A program made the translations under genes and the position numbers. DNA of 64,000 nt, from contig NZ_SELD02000010.1 in NCBI RefSeq assembly GCF_004923205.2, forward strand, positions 1 to 64,000, written 5' to 3'. Origin of the DNA: Paracoccus aeridis (GTDB lineage: Bacteria > Pseudomonadota > Alphaproteobacteria > Rhodobacterales > Rhodobacteraceae). This document shows positions 37,028 through 46,073 of this stretch, piece by piece; within the stretch, counting starts at the first letter, position 1; each line of letters opens with the position of its first letter. The notes beneath the pieces are model-generated. The model searched no databases. It saw nothing but the letters and a program-made list of their open reading frames with translations, and had not been told where the DNA came from.

Positions 37028-37923
37028 GCGAAGGCTCCTGAAACGTGGGCGGCCGCCGCCGCGACGGCGGCTTCCAGCGCGCGGGCGGGGTCGGCGCCGT
37101 TGCGTTCGGCGACGAGGTGGGCGGCCATGAAGCAGTCGCCGGCGCCGGTCACGCGGGCAATGGTGACGCGCGGCGGGGCGGCGGTCAGCGCGGTGCCGTC
37201 GGCGCCGGCCAGCGCCACCGGGCGCGCGCCGTCGGTCACCAGCACCCGCTGCGCGCCGCGCGCGACGACCAGCGCGGCAGCCTCGGCCGCGCTCGTGCAG
37301 GGCCGGCCCGCCAGCGTCTGCGCCTCGGCCAGGTTCAGGTACAACGTGGCGTGCCCGGTGGTGATGAGGGGGGCGAGGCGTTCGGCCTTGCCGGGGCTCG
37401 CCGGGATCACCCGCAGGTCGGCCGCCCGCAGCGCCGGATCGGCCGCGATCGTCGCCAGCAGGTCCTGCGTCAGGTTCCCGTCCAGCACGACCGGCCCGGT
37501 CCAGGGATCGTCCGCCGACCCGAGACGGCCGTCGCGCAGGGGGGCCAGGACGCGTTCGCCCGCCGCTTCCAGCGAATGCGCGTCGGCGATGGCCGCGATC
37601 AGGCCGCCCGCGTCCTCGATCGCCATGTAGATGTCGGTGGGCATCCCGTGGTCGCGCACCAGCCAGTCGGGCAGGATGCCGAGCGCCCGGATTTCCGTCA
37701 CCAGCGCAGAGCCATCCGGCTCGTCCCCGACCGCGCCCAGCACGGCAGGGCGCATGCCGCGGCGCGCGAGCTCGGCGGCGGCGTTCAGCGCGACGCCGCC
37801 AGGGATGTGGGCGATGCGGCCGGGCACGTCGTCGCCGGCCTTCATGTGACCCGGCGTGCGGCCGATCACGTCCCACAGGACCGCGCCGATGCAGAGCACG
37901 TCGGGGCGGGCCGCGTCAGCCAA
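37024..37923 (-). CDS. psuK: PfkB-family kinase, probable pseudouridine kinase
   Basis: 299 residues, ribokinase fold. N-terminal [18 protein letters not shown], the glycine-rich substrate region [15 protein letters not shown] and the C-terminal [16 protein letters not shown] anion-hole/catalytic Asp motif are present. The assignment to pseudouridine rests on the 4-bp coupling to psuG. Begins at TTG 37923, inside the last codons of tyrS (8-bp overlap); no ATG exists close enough to preserve the first strand. Confidence 0.88.
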   Translation of the reverse strand: MADAARPDVLCIGAVLWDVIGRTPGHMKAGDDVPGRIAHIPGGVALNAAAELARRGMRPAVLGAVGDEPDGSALVTEIRALGILPDWLVRDHGMPTDIYMAIEDAGGLIAAIADAHSLEAAGERVLAPLRDGRLGSADDPWTGPVVLDGNLTQDLLATIAADPALRAADLRVIPASPGKAERLAPLITTGHATLYLNLAEAQTLAGRPCTSAAEAAALVVARGAQRVLVTDGARPVALAGADGTALTAAPPRVTIARVTGAGDCFMAAHLVAERNGADPARALEAAVAAAAAHVSGAFA

Positions 37924-39163
37924 GGCGCAGCATCCGGTGCTTCTTGCGCCCGATCGAGACCTTGATGCCCGCTTCCACCTGCGCCGCCGTCAGCGGCGCC
38001 TGCGGGTCGGTCACCGGCTCGTTGTCCAGCCGCAGGCCACCCTCGGCGATCAGTCGCTTGGCTTCCTTCCCCGATCCGGTCAGCCCCGCCTGCACCAGCA
38101 CGTGGCTGACGCTCAGCGCGCCGCCGTCGAAGGCGGACCGGGGCAGGGTGGCCGTTTCCAGCTCGCCCCCCGCGCCGCCCTGCTCGAACACCTCGCGCGC
38201 GGTCGCCTCGGCCCGCGCGGCGGCGTCGGCGCCATGCAGCAGCGTCGTGACCTCGTTGGCGAGGATCACCTTGGCCTCGTTGATCCCGGCCCCCGAGAGC
38301 GCGCCGAGGCGGTCGCATTCCTCGACCGGAAGCTCGGTATAGAGCTTCAGGAACCGGCCCACGTCGGCATCGGTGGTGTTGCGCCAGAACTGCCAGAACT
38401 CGTAGGGGCTCAGCAGGTCGCCCGACAGCCACACCGCGCCGCCCTGGCTCTTGCCCATCTTGCGCCCGTCGCTGGTGGTCAGCAGCGGCGAGGTCAGCCC
38501 GAACACCTGCGCGTCCAGCACCCGCCGGGTCAGGTCGATCCCGTTGACGATGTTGCCCCACTGGTCCGACCCGCCCATCTGCAGCAGGCAGCCGTGGCGG
38601 CGGTTCAGCTCGAGGAAGTCGTAGGCCTGCAGGATCATGTAGTTGAACTCGAGGAAGCTCAGCGACTGTTCCCGGTCCAGCCGCGACTTGACGGACTCGA
38701 ACGACAGCATCCGGTTGATGCTGAAGTGGCGCCCGATGTCGCGCAGGAAGTCGAGGTAGTTGAGGCTGTCGAGCCACTCGGCGTTGTCCAGCATCAACGC
38801 GCGGCCTTCGCCGTAGTCGAGATAGCGCGCGAACACCCGCTGCATCCCGTCGATGTTCGACCGGATCTGCTCGGGCGCCAGCAGCGGGCGCTCGTCCGAG
38901 CGGAAGCTGGGATCGCCCACCTTGGTCGTCCCGCCGCCCATCAGCGTGATCGGCCGGTGCCCGGTCTTCTGCAGCCAGCGCAGCATCATGATGTTCAGAA
39001 GATGGCCCACGTGCAGCGACGCGGCCGTGGCGTCGTAGCCGATATACGCGGTGACCGGCCCTGCGATCAGCGCGTCGTCGAGGCCCTGCAGGTCGGTGCA
39101 GTCCGCGAGGTAGCCGCGCCGGATCATCGTGTCCAGGAACTCGGATCGGGGCTTCAGGGTCAT
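37916..39163 (-). CDS. tyrS: Tyrosyl-tRNA synthetase
   Basis: 415 residues, class I synthetase. The HIGH motif appears as HVGHLLN after [11 protein letters not shown], the KMSKS motif as KMGKSQGG, and the tyrosine-binding [10 protein letters not shown] and [10 protein letters not shown] blocks are intact. A C-terminal S4 RNA-binding domain (about 345-415) is complete. Its 3' end overlaps the psuK start, so salvage of pseudouridine is transcribed with tyrS. Divergent from anmK with an 83-bp gap. Confidence 0.95.
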   Translation of the reverse strand: MTLKPRSEFLDTMIRRGYLADCTDLQGLDDALIAGPVTAYIGYDATAASLHVGHLLNIMMLRWLQKTGHRPITLMGGGTTKVGDPSFRSDERPLLAPEQIRSNIDGMQRVFARYLDYGEGRALMLDNAEWLDSLNYLDFLRDIGRHFSINRMLSFESVKSRLDREQSLSFLEFNYMILQAYDFLELNRRHGCLLQMGGSDQWGNIVNGIDLTRRVLDAQVFGLTSPLLTTSDGRKMGKSQGGAVWLSGDLLSPYEFWQFWRNTTDADVGRFLKLYTELPVEECDRLGALSGAGINEAKVILANEVTTLLHGADAAARAEATAREVFEQGGAGGELETATLPRSAFDGGALSVSHVLVQAGLTGSGKEAKRLIAEGGLRLDNEPVTDPQAPLTAAQVEAGIKVSIGRKKHRMLRLG

Positions 39164-39246
39164 CGGCGTTTTCCTTCTGTCCGACCCGGCTATACAGAGC
39201 GGCAGGGACGAGGAAAAGCGGGACGGGACAGCAGAGAGGGCGGGCC

Positions 39247-40362
39247 ATGCTGGCGCTTGGGATGATGTCGGGCACGTCGCTCGACGGGGTGGACGCGGCG
39301 CTGATCGACACCGACGGCGAAAGCATCGCGGGCTTCGGACGCTCGGCCTACCGCGCCTATGCCGGGAACGAGGCCGGGGTGCTGCACGCCGCGCTCGGCC
39401 GCTGGCCGGGCGAGGATGGCGTGGCCGATGCGGCGGTGCTGTCGGTGGCGGCGCACGCGGCGCTCGCGGCCGAGTTCCCCGAGGCGGGGGTGATCGGCTT
39501 TCACGGCCAGACCCTGGCGCATGATCCGGGCGGCCGCGGCACCCACCAGGCGGGGCTGGGATGGGAGCTTGCGCGCCGGACCGGGCGCCCCGTCGTCTGG
39601 GATTTCCGCACCGAGGACGTGCGCCGGGGCGGGCAGGGCGCGCCGCTGGCGCCGTTCTTCCACCATGCCCTTGCCCGCTGGGCCGTGGCCGCGGGCCAGC
39701 TGGAGCCGGCGCCGGTCGCGTTCCTGAACCTGGGCGGCGTCGGCAACCTGACCTGGACCGATCCCCGGGTCACGCAGCCCGAGGATGCCTGCATCGCCTT
39801 CGATACCGGCCCCGCCAACGCGCCGGTGAACGACTTTATGCGCGCGCGGCGGGGGGTAGCGCGCGACGATGGCGGCGCGCTGGCGGCGGCGGGAACGCCC
39901 GACGAAGCCCTGATCGCGCGTTTCCTGGAGCATCCGTTCTTCGCCCGAAGGCCCCCCAAGTCGCTCGACCGCGACAGCTTCGCGGGGCTGCTGCCTGCGG
40001 TCGGGAAAGCGTCCGACGCCGATGCGGCGGCGACGCTGGTCCACGCGGCGGCGGCGGCGGTGGCGGCGGGGCTGGCCTGGCTGCCGGACCGGCCCGCGGC
40101 GCTTCTGGTCTGCGGCGGCGGGCGTCACAACGCCGCGCTGATGGCGGCGCTTGCCGCCCGCAGCGGGGCCCGCGTGCAGCCGGTCGAGGCGATCGGGCTG
40201 GATGGCGACATGATCGAGGCGCAGGCCTTCGGCTGGCTTGCCGTCCGGGTGCTGCGCGGGCTGCCCACGTCGGGGCCGGGCACCACCGGCGCACCGGGCC
40301 CCGTCTGCGGCGGCCGGATCAGCGTGCCGCCTGGCCTGGGGCTGGAACGCGGTTCCCGCTGA
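39247..40362 (+). CDS. anmK: Anhydro-N-acetylmuramic acid kinase
   Basis: 371 residues. Phosphorylates 1,6-anhydro-MurNAc from peptidoglycan turnover while opening the anhydro bond. ASKHA fold: [15 protein letters not shown] (ATP phosphate loop), [33 protein letters not shown] (catalytic Asp region), [12 protein letters not shown] and [10 protein letters not shown]. The tyrS/anmK divergent pairing is common in this order. No terminator is obvious before the PRC-barrel genes. Confidence 0.95.
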   Translation: MLALGMMSGTSLDGVDAALIDTDGESIAGFGRSAYRAYAGNEAGVLHAALGRWPGEDGVADAAVLSVAAHAALAAEFPEAGVIGFHGQTLAHDPGGRGTHQAGLGWELARRTGRPVVWDFRTEDVRRGGQGAPLAPFFHHALARWAVAAGQLEPAPVAFLNLGGVGNLTWTDPRVTQPEDACIAFDTGPANAPVNDFMRARRGVARDDGGALAAAGTPDEALIARFLEHPFFARRPPKSLDRDSFAGLLPAVGKASDADAAATLVHAAAAAVAAGLAWLPDRPAALLVCGGGRHNAALMAALAARSGARVQPVEAIGLDGDMIEAQAFGWLAVRVLRGLPTSGPGTTGAPGPVCGGRISVPPGLGLERGSR

Positions 40363-40407
40363 AGCGTGAAGGATCCCCGGGCCAGGTTTCACGAGGGCGT
40401 CAGGGAA

Positions 40408-40432
40408 GGAACGATTGCCGGGCGCCCGTGTT
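40408..40432 (+). promoter_or_regulatory. EcfG-like promoter candidate, first PRC-barrel gene
   Basis: GGAAC at 40408-40412, 16 bases, then TGTT at 40429-40432. The EcfG consensus of Alphaproteobacteria is GGAAC-N16/17-CGTT, so the -10 part differs by one base. The nine bases GGAACGATT are identical to those in front of the second PRC-barrel gene. Confidence 0.5.
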
Positions 40433-40493
40433 GTGTCCCCGATGCGGGCGGCGACGCCTGTCCGCGCAGCAGTTTATCGAAAGGGACCGACCC

Positions 40494-41384
40494 ATGAAAG
40501 CTCTGCTTCTTGCAGCAACCTCGTCGCTGGCGCTGACCGGCTTCGCGATGGCGCAGACCTCGACGGCGCCTGCGGCGCCCGATGCGTCCGCATCGCCCAT
40601 GACCTCGACCGACGTCGACGCGAACGCGAGCGGCATGGGCACGGACACCACCGCGACGACCGGCACCGACTCGGCCGGCACCGCTGCCACCGGCACGGAT
40701 GCGGCCGGCACGACCACCACCACGGACGGCATGTCGTCCGACACGACGACGGCGGCGCCGATGGGCACCGACACGGCGACCGGCTCCGCCACGGCGACCG
40801 GCTCCGACACGGGGACGCCGACCGCCCCCGCCGCGACCGCGGTTGACGGCGCGACCGACGTCGACGTGGTCGACAACCCGACCGACAGCGTCGGCACCAC
40901 GGACACCGCGACCGGGATGACCGGCACGGACACGACCGGCGCGACCACCACCACGACGGACGTGGCCACCACGACCGGCTCGGCCGCCACGACCGAACAG
41001 GTCGTCGAGGCGCCCGACGTCGCTGCCCCGATCCTGAGCGCCGAGAACCCCGGCATGCTCGCCTCGGCTGTGATCGGCACCCGCGTCTACACCACGAACC
41101 AGCCCTCCACGGCCGTGTTCACCGAAACCGAGATGACCGAGCGCCCGGCCGATTGGGCGGACATCGCGCAGGTTGACGACATCGTCTTCAACTCGAACGG
41201 CGACGTCGTGGGCTACATCGCCGACATCGGCGGCTTCCTCGGGATCGGCGCGAAGAAGGTCCTGCTGGGCGTTGACGCGCTGCACATGACCCGCGTGGGC
41301 AACGACGTGTTCTACGCGACGAACTTCACGGAAGAAGAACTGCGCGCGCTGCCCGACTTCGACAACGCGACGGTCATGCGCTGA
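40494..41384 (+). CDS. Secreted PRC-barrel protein with Thr/Gly/Asp-rich linker
   Basis: 296 residues. Signal peptide (about 1-20, ending GFAMAQ), then about 140 residues composed almost entirely of Thr, Gly, Ala, Asp and Ser in loose GTDTAG-type repeats, then a PRC-barrel domain from about 175 to 285 (SAVIGTRVYTTNQPSTAVF, IAQVDDIVFNSNGDVVGYIA, GFLGIGAKKVLL). The linker should be unstructured. PRC barrels bind proteins or nucleic acids in other contexts; in secreted forms the ligand is unknown. ATG at 40494 with AAGGGA upstream. A strong terminator follows at 41414. Confidence 0.85.
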   Translation: MKALLLAATSSLALTGFAMAQTSTAPAAPDASASPMTSTDVDANASGMGTDTTATTGTDSAGTAATGTDAAGTTTTTDGMSSDTTTAAPMGTDTATGSATATGSDTGTPTAPAATAVDGATDVDVVDNPTDSVGTTDTATGMTGTDTTGATTTTTDVATTTGSAATTEQVVEAPDVAAPILSAENPGMLASAVIGTRVYTTNQPSTAVFTETEMTERPADWADIAQVDDIVFNSNGDVVGYIADIGGFLGIGAKKVLLGVDALHMTRVGNDVFYATNFTEEELRALPDFDNATVMR

Positions 41385-41413
41385 TTTTCTCTAGTCTGGT
41401 CAACGATTAACGA

Positions 41414-41436
41414 GGGCGCCTCCGGGCGCCCTTTTT
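41414..41436 (+). terminator. Rho-independent terminator
   Basis: GGGCGCC (41414-41420), TCCG loop, GGCGCCC (41425-41431), then TTTTT (41432-41436). It ends the first PRC-barrel transcript 30 bp after its stop and separates it from the second gene, which therefore needs its own promoter. Confidence 0.92.
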
Positions 41437-41446
41437 CGTCGTCGCG

Positions 41447-41471
41447 GGAACGATTCCGCGAGCAGCCCGTT
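41447..41471 (+). promoter_or_regulatory. EcfG-like promoter candidate, second PRC-barrel gene
   Basis: GGAAC at 41447-41451, 16 bases, CGTT at 41468-41471: a full match to the GGAAC-N16-CGTT general-stress promoter of Alphaproteobacteria. It lies 55 bp before the ATG at 41526 and directly after a terminator, where a promoter is needed. Confidence 0.65.
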
Positions 41472-41525
41472 TGGTCGCGAGGCACGAATCTCCTCCAGCT
41501 CCGTCATTGAAGAAAGGGTTTAGCA

Positions 41526-42776
41526 ATGCTCAAGCAGCTTCTCGGCACCGCCGCGGTCATCTCGTTCGTGGCCACCGGCGCCTTCGCCCAGGCCACCCCG
41601 CCCGCGGGCGCTCCTGCCCCCGACGCTGCCGCGACCGGCAGTGCCACGGCCACGGCCCCGGTGACGGGTGCGGATGCGACCGCGACGCCCGGTGCCACCG
41701 CGACCCCCGATGCGACCGCGACCCCGGATGCAACCGCGAACGTCGATGCGACCGCAACCACTGCGCCCGCCGACGCGACTGCTGCCGGCGCGACCGCTGC
41801 CGTTCCCGGCGGCGGGCAGGTTGTCGTCCAGCAGGCGGAGCCGGTGGTCAACGTCGAAGTCCCGAACCCGGAAGTCACGGTGACCCAAGCCGCGCCGCAG
41901 GTCACGGTGGAACAGCCGCAGCCCACCGTCACTGTCACGCAGGCCCCGCCGACCGTCACCGTCGAGCAGTGCGCCCCGGTCATCAACGTGACCCAGGCCG
42001 AGCCGACCGTCACCGTCAACATCCCGCAGCCGGTCGTGTCGGTCGCGCTGGCCGACCCGGAGGTCCGCGTGGGCGAGACCCAGCCCGTCGTGACCGTCGA
42101 GACGCCCGAGCCGGTCGTCAGCTTCGTCACGCCCGAGCCGCAGGTTTCGGTGCAGAGCGCCGAGGCCCAGGTCAACGTGACCGAATCCGAGCCGACCGTG
42201 AACGTCCAGCGCGCCGACGAGGCCGTGGTCCAGATCGAACAGGCCGACGCGGCCGTGAACGTCGAGCAGGCGGGCGAAGCCCAGGTCAACGTCGCCCCGG
42301 CCGCCGAGCCGCAGGTGAACGTGACCCCGGCGGGCCAGGCGGACGTCACCGTGAACGCGGCTGACGCGGCCGTCGACGTGACCGGCGCGGGCACGACCGC
42401 CGCAGCCACCACCGGCGCCGCGACCGGCGCGGCCGTAGCCCCCGTCATGGGCAGCGACGTCGCGCTTCGTGAAGGCTACGAGCTGGTCCCGGCCGGCGGC
42501 GTTGCCAGCGATGAACTGACCGGCGCCGACGTGTACGCCGCGGGCGACGAGGACATCGGCGAGGTCAAGACCGTCGTCGCGGACCCCTCGGGCCAGATCC
42601 AGCAGGTGATCGTCAGCGTCGGCGGCTTCCTGGGGATCGGCGAGCGTGACGTGGCCTACCCGTTCGACCAGGTTTCGCTGCAGCGCAACCCCGACGGGTC
42701 GGACCTGCGCGTCTATGTCGGCACCCCCGCCGACCAGGTCCAGAACCTGCCCGCCTACACCGCGCCGGCCAACTGA
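41526..42776 (+). CDS. Secreted PRC-barrel protein with 9-residue Val repeats
   Basis: 416 residues. Signal peptide (about 1-21, ending GAFAQ), an Ala/Thr/Pro-rich stretch to about 95, then about 20 tandem units of mostly 9 residues (residues 100-290) of form P-x-V-x-V-x-x-x-x, for example PEVTVTQAA and PTVTVTQAP, degenerating to 10 residues with AAVNV towards the end. One Cys occurs in the array (EQCAP). A C-terminal PRC-barrel (about 313-410: DELTGADVYAAGDEDIGEV, QQVIVSVGGFLGIGERDVAY) follows. The alternating valines favour beta strands, maybe a solenoid or an extended fibre. ATG with AGAAAGGG upstream. Confidence 0.87.
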   Translation: MLKQLLGTAAVISFVATGAFAQATPPAGAPAPDAAATGSATATAPVTGADATATPGATATPDATATPDATANVDATATTAPADATAAGATAAVPGGGQVVVQQAEPVVNVEVPNPEVTVTQAAPQVTVEQPQPTVTVTQAPPTVTVEQCAPVINVTQAEPTVTVNIPQPVVSVALADPEVRVGETQPVVTVETPEPVVSFVTPEPQVSVQSAEAQVNVTESEPTVNVQRADEAVVQIEQADAAVNVEQAGEAQVNVAPAAEPQVNVTPAGQADVTVNAADAAVDVTGAGTTAAATTGAATGAAVAPVMGSDVALREGYELVPAGGVASDELTGADVYAAGDEDIGEVKTVVADPSGQIQQVIVSVGGFLGIGERDVAYPFDQVSLQRNPDGSDLRVYVGTPADQVQNLPAYTAPAN

Positions 42777-42818
42777 TCCCGCGCGGCGCAATCTAAGCCG
42801 CGACATGTGAGCGACGAC

Positions 42819-42850
42819 GGGGCCCCGCTTTAGCGGGGCCCCTGTTCATT
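42819..42850 (+). terminator. Probable terminator after second PRC-barrel gene
   Basis: A perfect 10-bp stem GGGGCCCCGC/GCGGGGCCCC (42819-42828 and 42833-42842) with a TTTA loop, followed by TGTTCATT, a weak U-tract. 42 bp after the stop codon. Confidence 0.8.
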
Positions 42851-42899
42851 CTGCAACGCCGCGCGAGCGCGCTTCGCGCGGACCGGAGGAGAGCTTTCC

Positions 42900-43478
42900 A
42901 TGCGCGTCTACCTGGCAGGCCCCGAGGTCTTTCTTCCCGACGCCCGCGAGATCCTCGCCACGAAAGCGGCCCTCTCGCGCGCGCGGGGCTTCCAGCCCGT
43001 CACCCCGCTCGACAATGACCTGCCGCCCGGCGGCGACCGCTTCGCGACGGGGATGAGGATCTACCGCTCGAACATCGCGCTCATGAACGGGTGCGACGCG
43101 ATCGTGGCGAACCTGACCCCGTTCCGCGGCGTCGGCGCCGATCCCGGCACCTGCTTTGAACTGGGCTACATGGTCGCGCGGGGCGCCCGCATCGCGGCCT
43201 ACAGCAACGATCCGCGCGGCCACTTCGACCGCCTTCAGGCCGGATTCTACCACGGCGCGGCCCGCCCCGACGCCGGGGGAGAGCATCGCGGTCCCGACGG
43301 GCTGGCGCTGGAGAACTTCGACATGTTCGACAACCTCATGCTGCATGGCGCGGCCGCAACGCCGGGCGCGGTCCTGGTCGTCGCGCCGCCGGGCGCCGCG
43401 GTCGACGCGGACCGGCTTTCCCGCGGCATGGAGACGTTCGTCGCGTGCCTTGCGCGGCTCGCCGAGGCCGGCGCCTGA
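42900..43478 (+). CDS. Nucleoside 2-deoxyribosyltransferase-like protein
   Basis: 192 residues. Family that exchanges or hydrolyses the base of deoxyribonucleosides or nucleotides. The N-terminal MRVYLAGPEVFLPDA motif, DAIVANLTPFRGVGADPGT with the conserved Asp, and CFELGYMVARG with the catalytic Glu (FELG) match. Whether it is a transferase or a DNPH1-like hydrolase is undecided. ATG at 42900 preceded by GGAGGAGAG. Confidence 0.88.
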   Translation: MRVYLAGPEVFLPDAREILATKAALSRARGFQPVTPLDNDLPPGGDRFATGMRIYRSNIALMNGCDAIVANLTPFRGVGADPGTCFELGYMVARGARIAAYSNDPRGHFDRLQAGFYHGAARPDAGGEHRGPDGLALENFDMFDNLMLHGAAATPGAVLVVAPPGAAVDADRLSRGMETFVACLARLAEAGA

Positions 43479-43547
43479 TAGAGCGCCCGGATGACCGTCG
43501 CGCCGACGGCCCGCGCGACTTTCTTCGGCGGCATGCACGCAAGCGGC

Positions 43548-43576
43548 TTGACGCCGCGATGCGCGCCTCGTAAACC
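43548..43576 (+). promoter_or_regulatory. Promoter for tandem tRNA-Asp genes
   Basis: TTGACG (43548-43553), 17-bp spacer, TAAACC (43571-43576). Initiation is expected about 43583, 26 bases before the first tRNA-Asp. Confidence 0.65.
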
Positions 43577-43608
43577 CCGCCCACTCCGATCGGATCGGGG
43601 TGGTCTGC

Positions 43609-43685
43609 GCGGTTGTAGCTCAGTTGGTTAGAGTACCGGCCTGTCACGCCGGGGGTCGCGGGTTCGAGCCCCGTCAACCGCGCCA
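43609..43685 (+). tRNA. tRNA-Asp (GUC), copy 1
   Basis: 77 nt with encoded CCA. Acceptor stem GCGGTTG/CAACCGC, anticodon arm CCGGC-CTGTCAC-GCCGG with anticodon GTC, discriminator G. Identical in sequence to copy 2. Confidence 0.97.
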
Positions 43686-43712
43686 TCACCACCCCGCCGC
43701 TCGCAGGAATGC

Positions 43713-43789
43713 GCGGTTGTAGCTCAGTTGGTTAGAGTACCGGCCTGTCACGCCGGGGGTCGCGGGTTCGAGCCCCGTCAACCGCGCCA
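43713..43789 (+). tRNA. tRNA-Asp (GUC), copy 2
   Basis: Identical to copy 1, beginning 27 bp after it; both are presumably processed from one precursor. Encoded CCA. Confidence 0.97.
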
Positions 43790-43934
43790 TTTCCTGAATA
43801 TCCCCCTGCGATCACCGATCCGGGCCGAAGGGCCTGCCGCCCGTGGCGGGCCGTCGACCCGCCCCCGTCCCGCACGCCCTTTTCAACCCCGCCCCAATCC
43901 CTATGCTGGCGCCTGAGAAGGAACGAGGTCCGCG

Positions 43935-44423
43935 ATGTCTGAAATCGAATATGGCGCGATGATGCACCGTGCGATGCAGGGGCTGATCGCGGATGTGCTG
44001 CAGGGTGTCGCCGAGAACGGGCTGCCCGGCGAACACCACTTCTTCATCACCTTCGACACGCGCGAGGAGGGGGTCGAGATGGCCTCGTGGCTGCGCGACC
44101 GCTATCCCGACGAGATGACGATCGTCATCCAGCACTGGTTCGACAACCTGACGGTCACGGACGAGGGGTTCTCGATCACGCTGAACTTCGGCAACTCGCC
44201 CGAGCCGATGGTGATCCCGTTCGACGCGATCCGCACCTTCGTGGACCCGTCGGTCGAATTCGGCCTGCGGTTCGAGACGCAGGACAGCGACGATGACGAT
44301 GACGATGGCGACGACGACGGCGGCGAGGGCGGGGACGACGATGCCGACGACGCGTCCCGCGACACGCCTGCCGAAAGCCCCGGCGGCGCCGAGGTCGTGA
44401 GCCTGGACAAGTGGCGCAAGTGA
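43935..44423 (+). CDS. sspB: ClpXP adaptor SspB (alpha type)
   Basis: 162 residues. Delivers ssrA-tagged proteins to ClpXP. The substrate-binding beta-sandwich covers about 1-115 (MHRAMQGLIADVLQGVAENG, LPGEHHFFITFDT, FDNLTVTDEGFSITLNFGN). A hyperacidic linker (about 117-145, Asp runs interrupted by Gly) leads to the C-terminal ClpX-binding motif EVVSLDKWRK. The linker is longer and more acidic than in E. coli SspB. 11-bp gap after a GAAGGAACGAG ribosome-binding sequence. Confidence 0.93.
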   Translation: MSEIEYGAMMHRAMQGLIADVLQGVAENGLPGEHHFFITFDTREEGVEMASWLRDRYPDEMTIVIQHWFDNLTVTDEGFSITLNFGNSPEPMVIPFDAIRTFVDPSVEFGLRFETQDSDDDDDDGDDDGGEGGDDDADDASRDTPAESPGGAEVVSLDKWRK

Positions 44424-44477
44424 CGCATCCGCCTGCGGCGCAGGTCGCGGGCGCGCCGGTGTGCGACGGCATGCCGA

Positions 44478-44506
44478 TTGCCATTCCCCGGACGCTTGCC
44501 TAGAAC
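44478..44506 (+). promoter_or_regulatory. Promoter for fumC
   Basis: TTGCCA (44478-44483), 17-bp spacer, TAGAAC (44501-44506). Expected start near 44513, about 48 bases before GTG. Confidence 0.6.
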
Positions 44507-44560
44507 GCGGCCAATCGCACGAAGGCCCCCGACCCGGGCCGCCGTCCTGGAGGATTGCCC

Positions 44561-46009
44561 GTGAACGACGCCCAGAACCACACCCCGAATCAGACCGGAA
44601 CCGAGGCCCGGGATCAGGCCCGGACCCGCACCGAGACCGACAGCTTCGGCCCGCTCGAGGTGCCCGGCGACAAGTTCTGGGGCGCCCAGACCCAGCGCTC
44701 GATCCAGAACTTCCCGATCGGCTGGGAACGGCAACCCGTCGCCATCGTCCGCGCGCTGGGCGTGGTGAAGCAGGCGGCGGCGCAGGTGAACATGGCCACC
44801 GGCAAGCTGGACAAGAGCCTGGGCGACGCGATGGTGCAGGCCGCGTCCGAGGTGGTCGCCGGCAAGTTCGACGACAACTTCCCGCTGGTCGTCTGGCAGA
44901 CGGGGTCCGGCACGCAGTCGAACATGAACGCGAACGAGGTCATCTCGAACCGCGCGATCCAGATCCTGGGCGGCGAGATCGGGTCCAAGACCCCGGTCCA
45001 CCCCAATGACCACGTCAACATGGGCCAGTCGTCCAACGACACCTTCCCGACCGCGATGCACGTGGCAATCGGCATGGTCGCCCGCGACGTGCTGCTGCCG
45101 GGGCTGGAAAAGCTCGCCGCCGCGCTGGAAGCCAAGCAGGACGAGTTCAAGGACATCATCAAGATCGGCCGCACCCATACCCAGGACGCGACGCCGCTGA
45201 CGCTGGGCCAGGAATTCTCGGGCTACGCCCACCAGGTCCGCATGGGGATCGCGCGGGTGAAGCTCTGCCTGCCGCAGATCTACGAGCTGGCGCAGGGCGG
45301 CACCGCCGTCGGCACCGGGCTGAACACGAAGAAGGGCTGGGACACGGCGATCGCGGCGGAAATCGCCAAGATCACCGGGCTGCCGTTCGTGACGGCCCCC
45401 AACAAGTTCGAGGCGCTGGCCGCCCATGACGCGATGGTGTTCTTCCACGGGGCGCTGAAGACCGTGGCGGCATCGCTGTTCAAGATCGCGAACGACCTGC
45501 GGCTGCTGGGTTCCGGCCCGCGCTCGGGCCTGGGCGAGCTGATCCTGCCGGAAAACGAGCCGGGCTCGTCGATCATGCCGGGCAAGGTGAACCCGACCCA
45601 GGCCGAGGCGCTGACGATGGTCTGCGCGCACGTCATGGGGAACGACGCGGCGGTCGGCTTCGCCGGATCGCAGGGGCATTTCGAGCTGAACGTCTACAAC
45701 CCGATGATGGCCTACAACGTGCTGCAGTCCATGCAGCTTCTGGGCGACGCGGCGTCGTCCTTCACCGACAACATGGTTGTCGGCACGCAGGCCAACACGG
45801 CGCGGATCGAGAAGCTGATGAAGGAATCGCTGATGCTGGTGACGGCGCTTGCGCCGACCATCGGCTACGACGCCGCCACGAAGGTCGCCAAGACTGCCCA
45901 CAAGAACGGCACCACCTTGCGGGAAGAGGCCGTCGCGCTGGGTTACGTGGACGAGGAAACCTTCGACCGCGTCGTGCGCCCCGAACTGATGGTCGGCCCC
46001 GAAGACTGA
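44561..46009 (+). CDS. fumC: Fumarate hydratase, class II
   Basis: 482 residues. Interconverts fumarate and malate in the TCA cycle. Blocks: [43 protein letters not shown] (His/Ser-bearing region), [16 protein letters not shown] and the mobile loop signature [13 protein letters not shown] with catalytic Ser. I chose GTG at 44561 because GGAGG (44549-44553) is 7 bases upstream; a TTG at 44555 would put the ribosome too close. The first 23 residues are an uncommon Gln/Asn/Thr-rich extension. Confidence 0.96.
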   Translation: MNDAQNHTPNQTGTEARDQARTRTETDSFGPLEVPGDKFWGAQTQRSIQNFPIGWERQPVAIVRALGVVKQAAAQVNMATGKLDKSLGDAMVQAASEVVAGKFDDNFPLVVWQTGSGTQSNMNANEVISNRAIQILGGEIGSKTPVHPNDHVNMGQSSNDTFPTAMHVAIGMVARDVLLPGLEKLAAALEAKQDEFKDIIKIGRTHTQDATPLTLGQEFSGYAHQVRMGIARVKLCLPQIYELAQGGTAVGTGLNTKKGWDTAIAAEIAKITGLPFVTAPNKFEALAAHDAMVFFHGALKTVAASLFKIANDLRLLGSGPRSGLGELILPENEPGSSIMPGKVNPTQAEALTMVCAHVMGNDAAVGFAGSQGHFELNVYNPMMAYNVLQSMQLLGDAASSFTDNMVVGTQANTARIEKLMKESLMLVTALAPTIGYDAATKVAKTAHKNGTTLREEAVALGYVDEETFDRVVRPELMVGPED

Positions 46010-46033
46010 TCCTTCCCCGGGGCGGAAACGACA

Positions 46034-46061
46034 GGCGCGCGGCAATGCCGCGCGCCTTTTT
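46034..46061 (+). terminator. Terminator between fumC and zinT
   Basis: Perfect stem GGCGCGCGGC/GCCGCGCGCC (46034-46043, 46047-46056) with AAT loop and TTTTT. It ends fumC 24 bp after its stop; on the other strand it lies just after the zinT stop but lacks a U-tract there. Confidence 0.9.
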
Positions 46062-46073
46062 CGTTCAGGCCCG

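Noticed and set aside
43336..43692. Minus-strand frame whose product contains ARLTGLEPATPGVTGRYSNQ
   Set aside because: This peptide is the well-known false translation of the antisense strand of a tRNA gene, here tRNA-Asp copy 1.
43728..43916. Plus-strand frame whose product starts MVRVPACHAGGRGFEPRQPR
   Set aside because: Known artefact of translating through a tRNA gene, here tRNA-Asp copy 2.
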